Assembly: GCA_019240115.1 (NCBI GenBank)
Contig: JAFAYV010000079.1
Coordinates: 1 to 64,000 of the forward strand
Direction: 5' to 3'
From: Solirubrobacterales bacterium
GTDB lineage: Bacteria; Actinomycetota; Thermoleophilia; Solirubrobacterales; Solirubrobacteraceae
DNA length: 64,000 nt
The notes beneath the pieces were generated by a model. The model saw only the letters and a list, made by a program, of their open reading frames with translations, did no database searches and was not told the DNA's origin. Made by a program: the position numbers and the translations under genes. Shown piece by piece: positions 1-8,819 of this stretch; position 1 is the first letter of the stretch, and each line of letters begins with the position of its first letter.

Positions 1-1051
1 CGGCGATTGATTGGAGGATCTGGTCTGCGGTCTTGGTCCAGACGTAGGGCCGGGGGTGATCGTTCCAGGTCTGGATCCAGGCGCGGATGTCGGTGTTGAG
101 CTGACGGACTGAGCGGTGGGAGCCGCGCGTGAGCAGCTTGCTGGTCAGCTCAGAGAACCAGCGCTCGACGAGGTTCAGCCACGACGAGCTCGTCGGGGTG
201 AAGTGCAAGACGAACCGGGGGTGGGCCACCAGCCACGCCTTGATCGCCGGCGTCTTATGGGTGGAGCTGTTGTCCAGGACCAGGTGCACGTCGAGCTCGG
301 CCGGGACCTCACGATCGAGCGTCTGCAGGAACTTCTTGAACTCGATCGCGCGGTGGCGAGCGTGCAGCGAGCCGATCACCTGGCCGGTGCTCAGATCGAG
401 CGCGGCATAGAGGCTGGAGGTGCCCGACCGGCGGTAGTCGTGGGTGGCACGCGCCGGGGTGCCAGGGAGCATCGGCAGGATCGGCGCCGTGCGGTCCAGC
501 GCCTGGATCTGGGACTTCTCGTCCACGCACAGCACCACCGCGCGCTCGGGCGGGTTGAGATACAGCCCCACGACATCCCGGACCTTGGCCACGAACTGCG
601 GGTCTGTGGAGAGCTTCCAGGTGTCCTGGCGGTGGGGTTGCAGCCCGAACGCCTTCCAGATCCGCTGCACCGCGGACTGGGTCAGCCCGACCTCCCGGGC
701 CATCGACCGCGTCGACCAGTGCGTCGCGTGCTTGGGGGTCGTCTCCAGCGTCTTGACGATCACCTCCTCGACCTTGGCATCGGTGATCGTGCGCGGCTGA
801 CCCGGCCGCGGCTCATCGCTCAACCCGTCCAGCCGATGCTCGGCAAACCGGTTGCGCCACTTGGTCACCATCGGCCGGTGCACCCCAAGCCGCTCCGCGA
901 TCTCCACGTTCTTGAGTCCCTCAGCCGCCAGCAGCACGATCCGCGAGCGCTGCGCTAACGCCTGAGCGCTCGTGCGCCGACGCGCCCAGGACTCCAACTG
1001 CGAGCGCTCGTCCTCGCTCAACTCAATGACCGCAGCAGTATTGATAGGCAT
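1..1051 (-). CDS. IS630-family transposase, 3' end cut by window edge
   Basis: DDE transposase of an IS630-type insertion sequence, which mobilises DNA into TA targets. Reading from the ATG at 1051 the frame stays open to base 2 (350 residues) and runs off the window, probably only a few residues short of complete. An N-terminal helix-turn-helix lies around residues 25-70. The catalytic triad appears as D177 in CVDEKS, D260 in HLVLDNSSTH and E296 in SSSWLNLVERWFSE; D260 and E296 have the spacing typical of the family. No stop or frameshift is seen, so the gene looks intact in the visible part. The outer end of the element lies beyond the left edge and I could not identify terminal inverted repeats upstream of the start. 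Family assignment is secure. Confidence 0.93.
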   Translation of the reverse strand, partial: MPINTAAVIELSEDERSQLESWARRRTSAQALAQRSRIVLLAAEGLKNVEIAERLGVHRPMVTKWRNRFAEHRLDGLSDEPRPGQPRTITDAKVEEVIVKTLETTPKHATHWSTRSMAREVGLTQSAVQRIWKAFGLQPHRQDTWKLSTDPQFVAKVRDVVGLYLNPPERAVVLCVDEKSQIQALDRTAPILPMLPGTPARATHDYRRSGTSSLYAALDLSTGQVIGSLHARHRAIEFKKFLQTLDREVPAELDVHLVLDNSSTHKTPAIKAWLVAHPRFVLHFTPTSSSWLNLVERWFSELTSKLLTRGSHRSVRQLNTDIRAWIQTWNDHPRPYVWTKTADQILQSIA

Positions 1052-1141
1052 ACATACTGCCTACCCCTCTGCAATTGAATTAATGCGTCAGCACACTAGC
1101 TCATCCATCCCGCCTGAGGAAGGCTGACCCGAGCAGAATGG

Positions 1142-2332
1142 TTGTCGTGGCGACCGGGATTGGAGATCATCCTGATCGTGTGGTGGCGATGCTGGATTGC
1201 GTTGACCGGCGGTGGGTCGATAGCCGCGGTCGCGGTGGTGGTCCTGCTTGCCGTTTGTTCTCCAGCCGTGGCGCGTACCACAGACGCGTCGGTTGTGCGT
1301 GGCCTCCAGCGTCTCGTCGCTGCGCCGGGCGGTCCGATCGGCGCGATCGCGACCCTCTATCGCAACGGCCGCACGGTGGTTCTGCGAGTCGGAAGGGCCG
1401 ACGTGACACGTCCCGGGGCGCCCCGTCTGGGCGATCACATGCGCATCGCCAGCATCGCCAAGGCGTTCAGTGGCGCGGTCGCGCTGCATCTGGTGGCCCA
1501 GGGCCGCTTGGGCCTGGATGACACGATCGGGCAACAGCTCCCCAGGATGATGCCGGCGGCGTGGTCGGCGGTCACGGTGCGCCAGATGCTCAACCACACC
1601 AGCGGGCTGCCCGACTACACCCAGTCAGATGGCTTCCGCGAGAGTGCGACCAGGGACCCGAGGGGCTACGTCTCGCCGACGCGGATCATCGACTGGGTAC
1701 GTGGGTCCGGGCTGAACTTCACGCCGGGCTCGCGCTATGAATACTCCAATACCGACAACATCGTGGTTGGTCTCATCGCCCAGCGGGTCAGTGGCCAGTC
1801 CTACGGTCAGCTGCTCTCGAGGATCGTTTTCGAGCCGGCACGGTTGACGCAGACGACCTTCCCGACGGTGAGGATCTCGCTGCCGGCACCGTTCCTGCAC
1901 GGCTATCAGGTCGAGCCGGGCAAGCCACCGCACGACGTCACGACATTTCTGAGCCCGAGCGGCGCGTGGGCGTCGGGCGCCATCGTCTCCACCCCGGCCG
2001 ACCTCGGCGCGTTCATCCGGGCGGATCTCGGCGGCCGGTTCTTCGGCACGGCCCAGCGACGTCAGCAGATGCAGTTCCGCCGCGGCTCCTCGAGCCCCGC
2101 CGGTCCCGGCACGAACTCCGCAGGTCTGGCGATATTCCGCTATCAGACGCGCTGCGGCACCGTCTACGGCCACACCGGCAACTTCCCCGGCTACGTGCAG
2201 TGGGCCGCCGCCACGGCCGACGGCCGGCGATCGGTGACGACGTCGCTCAACATCGCAGCGCCGACGGGCGTCCTGCTGGCGCGCCTGCGCTCGGTCCAGG
2301 CATCGGCGGTCTGTGCGCTGCTCGGCCGGTAA
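1142..2332 (+). CDS. secreted serine hydrolase, class C beta-lactamase/DD-peptidase fold
   Basis: Serine beta-lactamase-like hydrolase (Beta-lactamase family PF00144), probably acting outside the membrane on peptidoglycan peptides or a small ester/amide. The N-terminus has a long hydrophobic stretch ending in CSPAVA near residue 45, read as a signal peptide or anchor. The catalytic SxxK is S104-IAK, the YxN motif is Y201-SN, and an HTG triad at 344-346 replaces the usual KTG, as in many class C-like esterases and D-aminopeptidases. Length (396 aa) fits the family. The upstream neighbour is the IS element, so the gene may have been displaced from its original context. True substrate cannot be read from sequence. 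The start is uncertain because the signal region is unusually long. Confidence 0.85.
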   Translation: MSWRPGLEIILIVWWRCWIALTGGGSIAAVAVVVLLAVCSPAVARTTDASVVRGLQRLVAAPGGPIGAIATLYRNGRTVVLRVGRADVTRPGAPRLGDHMRIASIAKAFSGAVALHLVAQGRLGLDDTIGQQLPRMMPAAWSAVTVRQMLNHTSGLPDYTQSDGFRESATRDPRGYVSPTRIIDWVRGSGLNFTPGSRYEYSNTDNIVVGLIAQRVSGQSYGQLLSRIVFEPARLTQTTFPTVRISLPAPFLHGYQVEPGKPPHDVTTFLSPSGAWASGAIVSTPADLGAFIRADLGGRFFGTAQRRQQMQFRRGSSSPAGPGTNSAGLAIFRYQTRCGTVYGHTGNFPGYVQWAAATADGRRSVTTSLNIAAPTGVLLARLRSVQASAVCALLGR

Positions 2333-2623
2333 CGCCTCGCACCGCAGACCACTACCCGGCCGTCCGCGCCCTCAGATGGCGGTACGACCCGTGGGTGGCG
2401 AGGGTCGCGCGGTGATCTAGCTGGCCCGGGGCGCGATCAGCCTCCTCCTCCGACGTGGATCGCCGGGGAGCCCAAACCCAGCCAGGCGGCGACCGCGATG
2501 ATCAGCGTCAGATGACCCGCGCCCACGACCCCTGGGACCGCCGTCGCATCGAGGTGCAAGCGGAGCCGGCGCCGGTGCCCGCCACGGTAAGACGATCGTC
2601 CGCGACCCGCCGCAGCCGGGCGG

Positions 2624-3703
2624 TCAGGCCGGCAGCGAGTAGAGAGAGCCGGCCCGCTCGATCACGCGCCGCCCCGTCAGCGGCAGCGGCGCCGGACCGC
2701 CGAGCACGGCGCCGGTCTCAGAACTGAAGCGACTCCCGTGACAGGGACAGACGATCTCGCCGCCCTGATAACCGACGGTGCACCCCTGGTGGGTACAGAC
2801 CGCGCTGAACGCCGTCAACGAGCCGTCGGTGTGGCGGATCACGATGTCGGGTCGATGGGTGGCGGGGTCGCGGTAGAGGGCCCCCTGGCCGGGCGGCAGC
2901 TGTCCGGCGGCGCCGATCCGGACCGCGCCCTGCGGCAGGCGGTCACGCGCCGCGGCCGTGCGCCCACGCCCGGTGACGGCACGAGCTCCGCCCGATTCGT
3001 GCCCGGTGGCCGCGGCGCTCGCTTGTCCCGAGCGCGCATCGAGGTGCACCGCGGTGCCGTGGTAGCTGCCCTTCGTCAGTGCGGAGATGGCGCCGATCAC
3101 GAGCGCCAGCATCCCGGTCGCGCCGAGCAGCGAGCGTCGGGTGATCGGCGCCAGTCCGGCGGGGCCGACGTCCCGATCGGACCGTGCTCGACGCGCGGCG
3201 AAGCGCGCGGCCCGGCGCGCGCGGAGCCGCTCAAGGCGATCCATGGCCTCGTCCAGAGCCGGCTGCCCCTGAGAGCCGGCGAGCACGAACGGCAGCCAGG
3301 CGAATACGAACACGATGTCGGAGCCGAGGAAGTACGGGTACGTGTGCCAGCTGTTAGTCAAGAACAGGACCAGGTTGAGCAGCAAGCCGGCCGTCGCCGC
3401 GGCGCGGGTGAGCAGGCCGAGAAGCACCAGCAGGCCGACGAGCAGCTCCACGAATGCGACCCCGACGCCGGCCAGCTGGGGGTGGGGCATCGCGAACGCA
3501 CGCAGCAGGAAGCCGCCCGGGGTCCCCCGGGCAAACGCCGTCAGCTGGTTGCCGATGTAGGTGGGCGCGCCCGGATGCAGGAAGCCGGGGTCGCTGAGCT
3601 TCTGCACGCCCGCGTAGATGAACGTCACCCCCAGGAACGCCCGCAGCGGCACCAGCGCCAGCGCCGGCGGGCGTCTCCGGAGGATCCTCGGGGGTTCGGC
3701 CAT
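2624..3703 (-). CDS. DoxX-family membrane protein fused to a Rieske 2Fe-2S domain
   Basis: Two-domain redox membrane protein. Residues about 15-145 hold the four hydrophobic segments of a DoxX/DoxD-like domain. An Arg/Ala-rich cytosolic stretch follows, then a twin-arginine motif (ITRRSLLG, near residue 188) leading into another hydrophobic segment. Residues about 255-359 form a Rieske domain with box I CTHQGC (C303, H305, C308) and box II CPCHGS (C319, C321, H322), so all iron ligands and the disulfide cysteines are present. The internal Tat-like signal suggests the Rieske domain is folded before being placed outside the membrane. DoxX proteins act in thiosulfate/quinone or thiol redox systems; the partner here is unknown. 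The 290 bases downstream hold no convincing gene. Confidence 0.87.
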   Translation of the reverse strand: MAEPPRILRRRPPALALVPLRAFLGVTFIYAGVQKLSDPGFLHPGAPTYIGNQLTAFARGTPGGFLLRAFAMPHPQLAGVGVAFVELLVGLLVLLGLLTRAAATAGLLLNLVLFLTNSWHTYPYFLGSDIVFVFAWLPFVLAGSQGQPALDEAMDRLERLRARRAARFAARRARSDRDVGPAGLAPITRRSLLGATGMLALVIGAISALTKGSYHGTAVHLDARSGQASAAATGHESGGARAVTGRGRTAAARDRLPQGAVRIGAAGQLPPGQGALYRDPATHRPDIVIRHTDGSLTAFSAVCTHQGCTVGYQGGEIVCPCHGSRFSSETGAVLGGPAPLPLTGRRVIERAGSLYSLPA

Positions 3704-3850
3704 CTGGGCACATCTTCCCGCGGGTGAGGTCGTTGCAGACTAAACGCCTCCTGAGAGTCCGTTCATGCTGCCGAGCGGCGACGCGATCAGCGTGGCGGGT
3801 CGGGGATCACGATCGTTGCCTCGACCGACGTCTTCGCCGAGCTCGAATCT

Positions 3851-4087
3851 CTACGGTCTGTGGAACGCCTGCCTGCAGTTGTGCTGCGCCAGCACCGCCT
3901 GGAACGCCGCCCAGCCGAGCCGATGGGCCCTGACGTCGTGATAGAGCTGATAGGCGGTCACCGCGCAGAACACGCCGGAGATGACCCGGTGACCTCCTGA
4001 AGCCGACCCACCCGCGCCGGTGCCTGTGCACCTCACAAGCGAAAGCGCCAACACGACCACAAGCACGACGGTTGCGATCGGCCTCAT
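3851..4087 (-). CDS. small secreted protein, unknown function
   Basis: 78-residue protein of unknown function. The first 20 residues are a clear signal peptide (hydrophobic VVLVVVLALSL core), ending in VRC. The Cys could be lipid-modified, but Arg just before it is atypical for a lipobox, so simple secretion is as likely. The mature part contains two further cysteines (GVFCAVTAY and HNCRQAF) that could form a disulfide. It lies 47 bases downstream of the YVTN lipoprotein on the same strand and may be co-transcribed with it. I recognise no family. Confidence 0.55.
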   Translation of the reverse strand: MRPIATVVLVVVLALSLVRCTGTGAGGSASGGHRVISGVFCAVTAYQLYHDVRAHRLGWAAFQAVLAQHNCRQAFHRP

Positions 4088-4134
4088 CCCGTCGCCAGCC
4101 TAGCCCAATGCGACGTCCTCGGTCATGCCCGCGC

Positions 4135-5361
4135 TCAGCGCATGATCCCGGTGTGCCCCAGCGAGTACCTGCCCGGCTGCGGCCAGACGCACAACCCGTG
4201 TGGGCCTTGCCCCACTGGAATTGTCGCCCGCAGATGGCCGGTACGGGTATTGATCGCGTAGACCACGGCGTTGTAGCGGCCGCTGAGCCACAGCGTCCGC
4301 CCGTCGGCGGACACCCCGCCCATGTCCGGGCTGGCCGGCGGGGGCAGCTGCCAGGTGGCGATCACCCGGCGGGTGCCAAAACTCACCACCGAGATCGATC
4401 CCTGCTGACGGTTGGAGACGTACAGCACGCGCGCGTTGCGGCTCGGGTACAGGCCGTGTGCCCCCGCGCCGGTCCTGAGGAACCCGATCACGCGAAATCT
4501 GGCCGGGTCTATCTCCCACAGGCCGCCGTTGATCTGGTCGGCGACGTACAGGGTCCGCCCGTCGGGTGACAGCTTGACGTCCTGGGGACTGGCCAGGCCG
4601 CCGTGCAGGACGAGCGTCCGGATCACTCGGCGGGTGCGCAGATCGATCTCGATCATCCGGCCGCTGAACTCGCAGCTGGCGTACGCGTAGTGGCCGAACG
4701 CCGAGAAGTCCATGTGATCGACGCCACGGCAGGCGGGCACCGACAGCGAATAGCGCAGGCGCATGGTCCGGGGATCGCGAAAGTCCAGACGCGCGAGTCG
4801 CTCGGCGACGACGATCGCGAAGTGTCCGTCGGGGGTGAAGTACAGGTTGTAGGGGTCTCGCACCGGTATGGCCTTGCCGGGTCGCCCGGTGCGCGGGTCG
4901 ATCGGCGTCAGGCTGTTACCGAGATCGTTGTCGACGTAGAGCGTGCGCAGGTCATAGGCCGGTGTCACATGCTGGGGCAGCGCGCCGGTGGGAAACTCGG
5001 CGATGACCTTGAACGTGCGCTGAGCGATCACCGAGACGGTGCCGCTCATGCTGTTGGGTACGTACACCAGGGCCGGATCGCGCCTCACCCGTGGGCTGAG
5101 GTCGCCAGCCGCGTCGGCGCGGTAGACGTCGAGGGCCACGTTCCGGCGCTGACGTGGCGTCGGTCCGGGCAGCGGCAACGCCTGGGTCGTCGTCGCTGAC
5201 TGGGTCCCACTGGTGTGCTGGCGTGAGCCCGAGCCGCACGCCGCGATCGTCAGCGCGGCGATGAGACTCGCGCCGGCCATTGCGGCGGCGCGGCGGCCCC
5301 GGGCCACGCGGCGGCCGCGGGCAAGGATCGCGCGGCAGGCGCTGACGCGGTCGGCGTGCAC
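4135..5361 (-). CDS. YVTN/NHL-type beta-propeller lipoprotein
   Basis: 408-residue extracytoplasmic beta-propeller. An Arg-rich N-region is followed by a hydrophobic core and a canonical lipobox LTIAAC (Cys42). The mature protein shows repeated blades with patterns such as LVYVPNSMSGTVSVI, RTLYVDNDLGNSL, RTLYVADQINGGLWEID and RVLYVSNRQQGSISVV, the YVTN-like signature with DGRTL turns. Such propellers bind ligands or proteins or form surface structures; some carry enzyme activity, but no catalytic signature is visible. Start is GTG at 5361, which keeps the positively charged N-region. It is divergent from the Kelch-type lipoprotein at 5487 with only 125 bases between the starts, so the two may share control. 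Confidence 0.8.
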   Translation of the reverse strand: MHADRVSACRAILARGRRVARGRRAAAMAGASLIAALTIAACGSGSRQHTSGTQSATTTQALPLPGPTPRQRRNVALDVYRADAAGDLSPRVRRDPALVYVPNSMSGTVSVIAQRTFKVIAEFPTGALPQHVTPAYDLRTLYVDNDLGNSLTPIDPRTGRPGKAIPVRDPYNLYFTPDGHFAIVVAERLARLDFRDPRTMRLRYSLSVPACRGVDHMDFSAFGHYAYASCEFSGRMIEIDLRTRRVIRTLVLHGGLASPQDVKLSPDGRTLYVADQINGGLWEIDPARFRVIGFLRTGAGAHGLYPSRNARVLYVSNRQQGSISVVSFGTRRVIATWQLPPPASPDMGGVSADGRTLWLSGRYNAVVYAINTRTGHLRATIPVGQGPHGLCVWPQPGRYSLGHTGIMR

Positions 5362-5486
5362 CGAGCAGAAGCTACCCTGTGGTCCATCCCCCCGGTCAAG
5401 CGGCGCATGAGAAAGTGCTCATCGGGCCCGAGAAGCGACACCGGGCTGAGTTAGCCTCGCCGCCCATCGAGCTCCCGTTCTCACCG

Positions 5487-6527
5487 ATGCGGCTTGCTTC
5501 CTGCTTCGCGCCGCCCGGTTCCCGGCCACGATGGGTGGCGCTGGTCTGCGTGGTGGCGGCGATCGCGCCAGTCGCCGGATGCGGTGGGGCGGCGGCACCC
5601 ACCGGCACGCATCGTCGCCCGGCGGCGCGGGTGCGGTCGCGCCGAACCACCCACGCTCCGGCGACGGTCGCCCGCCGGCTGGTCTATCGCTCCCTGTATT
5701 CCCTGCCGGCCCCGGTCCGCGACCCGGCATACGCGCTCCTGGGTCGTCGGGAGCTGGTGCTGCTCGGCGGGCTGAACGCCGCTGATGTCTCCACCGCCGG
5801 CATCGAAGTCGCCGACGAGCGTCGGCTGTTGCGATCCGCCGCGCTGCCGTTGGCTCAGCACGACGCCCAGGCCGCCGCGCTGAACGGGCTTGTCTATGTC
5901 TTCGGCGGCGGTGGCGCCATCGAGCTGGATCACATCATCAGCTTCAACGCGGCTCGCGGCATCGTACGCCAGGTTGGAAGGCTGCCCCACGCCCAGTCAG
6001 ACGTGGCCGTGGCGGCGACGGGCGGCATCGCCTACATCGTGGGCGGCTATGACGGAAGCTCGTGGCTGAACACGATCCTGGCCTGGCGTCCGGGAGCGGC
6101 GGCCAAGGTGGTGGGTCATCTCCCCGTCGGCCTGCGATACGCGGCGGCAAGCGCGGTCAGCGGGCAGGTGGTCATTCTCGGTGGCTCGACTCCGACTGGC
6201 GCCAGCACCGCGATCTACCGCTTCGACCCTCGGACCGGGTCGGTCAGACCGATCGGCCGGCTACCCCGGCCGATCACCCACGCCACCGCCGCAACCCTCG
6301 GCGGCTTCGTTTACCTCGTCGGCGGACGCGGCGACGATCTCGAGTCGCAGACCGCCGAGGTTCTCGCCGTCGACCCGCGCTCCGGTGCGGTGCGCCGCGC
6401 CGGCCGTCTCCCCCAACCGCTGTCCGACGCCGCTGTGGTCAGCACCGGGCACCGCCTCGTGGTTGCCGGCGGTCTCACGCCAGCCGGAACCCAGGCGCAG
6501 GTCGGCGAGCTGACGGCCGCTGGCTAG
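5487..6527 (+). CDS. Kelch-repeat beta-propeller lipoprotein
   Basis: 346-residue lipoprotein. The frame is open further upstream, but the ATG at 5487 starts directly before a proper signal peptide (ALVCVVAAIAPVAGC), so it is preferred. The lipobox is PVAGC. The mature part has five or six Kelch-like repeats with the glycine pairs typical of the fold: YVFGGGG, AYIVGGYDG, VVILGGST, VYLVGGRGDD and LVVAGGLTP, each followed by a strand containing a conserved aromatic or arginine. It probably acts at the outer face of the membrane as a binding module; no enzymatic motif is visible. It is transcribed away from the YVTN propeller lipoprotein. Confidence 0.8.
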   Translation: MRLASCFAPPGSRPRWVALVCVVAAIAPVAGCGGAAAPTGTHRRPAARVRSRRTTHAPATVARRLVYRSLYSLPAPVRDPAYALLGRRELVLLGGLNAADVSTAGIEVADERRLLRSAALPLAQHDAQAAALNGLVYVFGGGGAIELDHIISFNAARGIVRQVGRLPHAQSDVAVAATGGIAYIVGGYDGSSWLNTILAWRPGAAAKVVGHLPVGLRYAAASAVSGQVVILGGSTPTGASTAIYRFDPRTGSVRPIGRLPRPITHATAATLGGFVYLVGGRGDDLESQTAEVLAVDPRSGAVRRAGRLPQPLSDAAVVSTGHRLVVAGGLTPAGTQAQVGELTAAG

Positions 6528-6847
6528 GCTGATAGATCGGGCTGATCGGGGCAGCCGGCGCATGCTCGGCTCTGTACCCAACACCGCGCGGCGTCAGAGC
6601 TCTCGGCGTTCTCCCGCGGCTGACGGGGTCGATGCCGGGATCCGCGGCGATTTTCCTCCTCCGCGCCGCAGCCGTCGGGCCATCGAGCCGCAGAGCGATC
6701 CAGGGACCGACCTCACATTCCGGCCGCGTCGTCCGTCTCGTCAGCGAACACCGGCTCCGATTTCAGGAACGGCAGCGCAGCAATGACACCACCGTCGATC
6801 TCCGGCAAGCGTCGCGGGAGCACGAGAACTGGACCCTCGAGGCCGCG
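6528..6847. other. 320-bp stretch without a convincing gene
   Basis: Lies between the Kelch lipoprotein stop and the sigma factor start. The sigma factor frame remains open back to an ATG at 6632, but that extension reads as low-complexity, non-homologous sequence. I treat the stretch as the upstream control region of the alkylation-repair operon. No clear promoter or hairpin was identified. Confidence 0.5.
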
Positions 6848-7357
6848 ATGACGCAGCTCCCGTTCGAGGCGGTCATCGATCGTCACGGCGAGGACGTCTG
6901 GCGCTTCGCGGCCTCCCAGGTGGGAGTCGACCGGGCCGACGACGTCTTTCAGGAGACAATGCTCGCGGCGCTGTCGGCCTACCCGTCGCTGCGCGACCCG
7001 GGCGTGGTCCGCTCGTGGCTCTTGCGCATCGCCGCACGGAAGGCGATTGACCTGTTCCGTGCCGCGGCGCGCGTCCCGGTGCCCGTCGCGGAGCCCGATC
7101 CCGGCGCCGCGCCGGAGCCTGCTCGCCACGACGACGAGCTGTGGGGCCAGGTGCGGTCGCTGCCGCCCAAGCAGCGCCAGGCCGTGGCGCTGCGCTTCGT
7201 GCTCGACCTCTCGCACGAGGAGATCGGCGCGGCGATGGACACCACCGCGCAGGCCGCCCGGCGCAACGTCTTTCAGGCGCTCCGGACCCTGCGCGGACGC
7301 CTCGACGCCACCTCCGCTGCGTTCCCCGACGATGAGCCGGGCGCGTCGGATCCCTGA
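6848..7357 (+). CDS. sigma-70 family (ECF-like) RNA polymerase sigma factor
   Basis: 169-residue sigma factor. Region 2 covers about residues 5-70 (DDVFQETMLAAL, then SWLLRIAARKAIDLFR, the -10 recognition helices). Region 4 covers about 105-155 (LPPKQRQAVALRFVLDLSHEEIGAAM, with a helix-turn-helix ending in RRNVFQALRTLR). The ATG at 6848 is chosen because it places region 2 at the normal distance from the N-terminus. It is the first gene of a same-strand cluster with a DNA-damage oxygenase and two alkyltransferases, only 29 bases before the oxygenase. By context it probably drives alkylation-repair genes. No anti-sigma gene is adjacent, so how it is kept inactive is unknown. Confidence 0.85.
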   Translation: MTQLPFEAVIDRHGEDVWRFAASQVGVDRADDVFQETMLAALSAYPSLRDPGVVRSWLLRIAARKAIDLFRAAARVPVPVAEPDPGAAPEPARHDDELWGQVRSLPPKQRQAVALRFVLDLSHEEIGAAMDTTAQAARRNVFQALRTLRGRLDATSAAFPDDEPGASDP

Positions 7358-7386
7358 TCACCCTTCATCCGGAACCGGAGGCTCTC

Positions 7387-8112
7387 ATGACCGCCGTGAC
7401 AATCCCCCCCGCCATCGCCGATCGCCTGGCGGCGCTGCCGTGGGCGCAGCTGCACGAGGCGCTCGACGCCCACGGCTTCGCCGAGACGCCCGCCGTCCTG
7501 TCCGCGGCGGAGTGTGAGCAGCTGGTCGGGCTGTATGAGGCCGGCCGGTTTCGCAGCACGATCACGATGGCCCGCCATCGCTTCGGGCAGGGGGAATACA
7601 AGTACTTCGACCACCCGCTCCCCGGCCCGGTCGCCGATCTGCGCACCGGGTTCTACCCGCCGTTGGCCGAGGCCGCCAACCGCTGGGCCGATCGGCTCGG
7701 AGAGGACATCCGCTATCCGGTCGACCACGCGGCGTTCCTGCAGCGCTGCCACGCGGCCGGGCAGAGCCGGCCAACGCCGCTGATCCTGCGCTACGGACCC
7801 GGTGACTGGAACGCGCTGCACCAGGACCTCTACGGCGACCTCGCCTTCCCGTTCCAGGTCGTCACCGTGCTCGAGCGCCCCGGCGCTGACTTCCGCGGTG
7901 GGGAGTTCGTGCTGCTCGAGCAGCGCCCGCGCGCGCAGAGCCGCGCCCACGTCGTCAACCTGCGTCAGGGCGCGTTCCTGATCTTCGCCACGCGTCAGCG
8001 ACCGGCGCGCGGCAGCCGCGGCTTCTACCGCGCCGCCATCCGCCACGGCGTGAGCACGGTCACCGCCGGACGGCGCACGACCCTGGGCATCGTCTTCCAC
8101 GATGCGAGATGA
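7387..8112 (+). CDS. 2OG-Fe(II) oxygenase of the damaged-DNA (PF09859-like) type
   Basis: 241-residue 2-oxoglutarate/iron(II)-dependent oxygenase. The HxD iron-binding pair is H145-Q-D147 in NALHQDLYGD. The distal histidine is H220 in AAIRHGVS, followed by arginines 229-230 that would bind 2-oxoglutarate. The overall pattern (RYGPGDWNALHQD, GGEFVLLEQRPRAQSR, RQGAFLIFATRQRP) matches the family annotated as oxygenase acting on methylated damaged DNA, which is related in role to AlkB. A good Shine-Dalgarno sequence (GGAGG, 7375-7379) precedes the ATG. Two alkyltransferase genes follow on the same strand, supporting a role in alkylation repair. Direct substrate is inferred from family and context. 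Confidence 0.85.
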   Translation: MTAVTIPPAIADRLAALPWAQLHEALDAHGFAETPAVLSAAECEQLVGLYEAGRFRSTITMARHRFGQGEYKYFDHPLPGPVADLRTGFYPPLAEAANRWADRLGEDIRYPVDHAAFLQRCHAAGQSRPTPLILRYGPGDWNALHQDLYGDLAFPFQVVTVLERPGADFRGGEFVLLEQRPRAQSRAHVVNLRQGAFLIFATRQRPARGSRGFYRAAIRHGVSTVTAGRRTTLGIVFHDAR

Positions 8113-8186
8113 CCGTGATCACCTCACATCCACCGCCCGTGCATCGTCTGATCAAACACCGGCAAACTCAACGTCAGGACCGCATC

Positions 8187-8819
8187 ATGACCGCCCGCCC
8201 CACCGAGCTCGAACAGCGCCTCGCCGACACAGCTCAGGCGCCGAGCGACGACCGGTTCGCTCGCCTGCGCGACCGATTGGTGCAGCGCGCCGCACAGGAG
8301 GGGCTGCTCGACGTCGCCTTCGCGCCCGTCTCCAGCCCGCTCGGGGAGCTGATCGTCGCCGCCACGCCCGCAGGCGTCGTCCGGCTCGCCTACGACGACG
8401 AGACCCGCGACGAGGTCCTCGCGAACCTCGCCGCGCGCATCTCGCCTCGCGTGCTCGAAACCCCGAGCCGTCTGGACGCCGTCCGGCGCGAGCTCGAGGA
8501 GTACTTCGTCGGCACGCGCACCGCTTTCGAGCTGCCGCTCGACCTTCAACTCAGCGCCGGATTTCGCCGCGCGGTTCTGGACGCCACCGCCCAGATCCCC
8601 TACGGGCACACCGGCACCTACCGATCGGTGGCCACCGCCGCAGGAAGCCCTCGAGCCTTCCGCGCGGCGGGAACGGCCCTGGCCACCAACCCGATCCCGA
8701 TCATCGTGCCCTGCCACCGCGTGCTGCGCTCGGGTGGAGGGATCGGCCCCTACCGCGGCGGCTCCGAGCGCAAGCAGATGCTGCTGGACCTCGAGGCCGA
8801 GCACCAGCCACGTCCATGA
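8187..8819 (+). CDS. ogt: methylated-DNA--protein-cysteine S-methyltransferase, first copy
   Basis: 210-residue suicide alkyltransferase that moves an alkyl group from O6-alkylguanine to its own cysteine. The acceptor is C176 in PIIVPCHRV. The DNA-binding helix-turn-helix precedes it (IPYGHTGTYRSVA, with SPRAFRAAG for the arginine finger region). It carries an extra N-terminal segment of about 40 residues not found in minimal Ogt. The frame is open to 8109, but the ATG at 8187 is preferred because upstream codons look like leader sequence and an AGGAC precedes it. It overlaps the second alkyltransferase by 4 bases (ATGA), so translation is probably coupled. Confidence 0.9.
   Translation: MTARPTELEQRLADTAQAPSDDRFARLRDRLVQRAAQEGLLDVAFAPVSSPLGELIVAATPAGVVRLAYDDETRDEVLANLAARISPRVLETPSRLDAVRRELEEYFVGTRTAFELPLDLQLSAGFRRAVLDATAQIPYGHTGTYRSVATAAGSPRAFRAAGTALATNPIPIIVPCHRVLRSGGGIGPYRGGSERKQMLLDLEAEHQPRP

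Noticed and set aside
2437-2560. Minus-strand hydrophobic stretch reading like the end of a membrane protein
   Set aside because: No start codon or upstream domain found; only about 40 residues of signal, so not called a gene.
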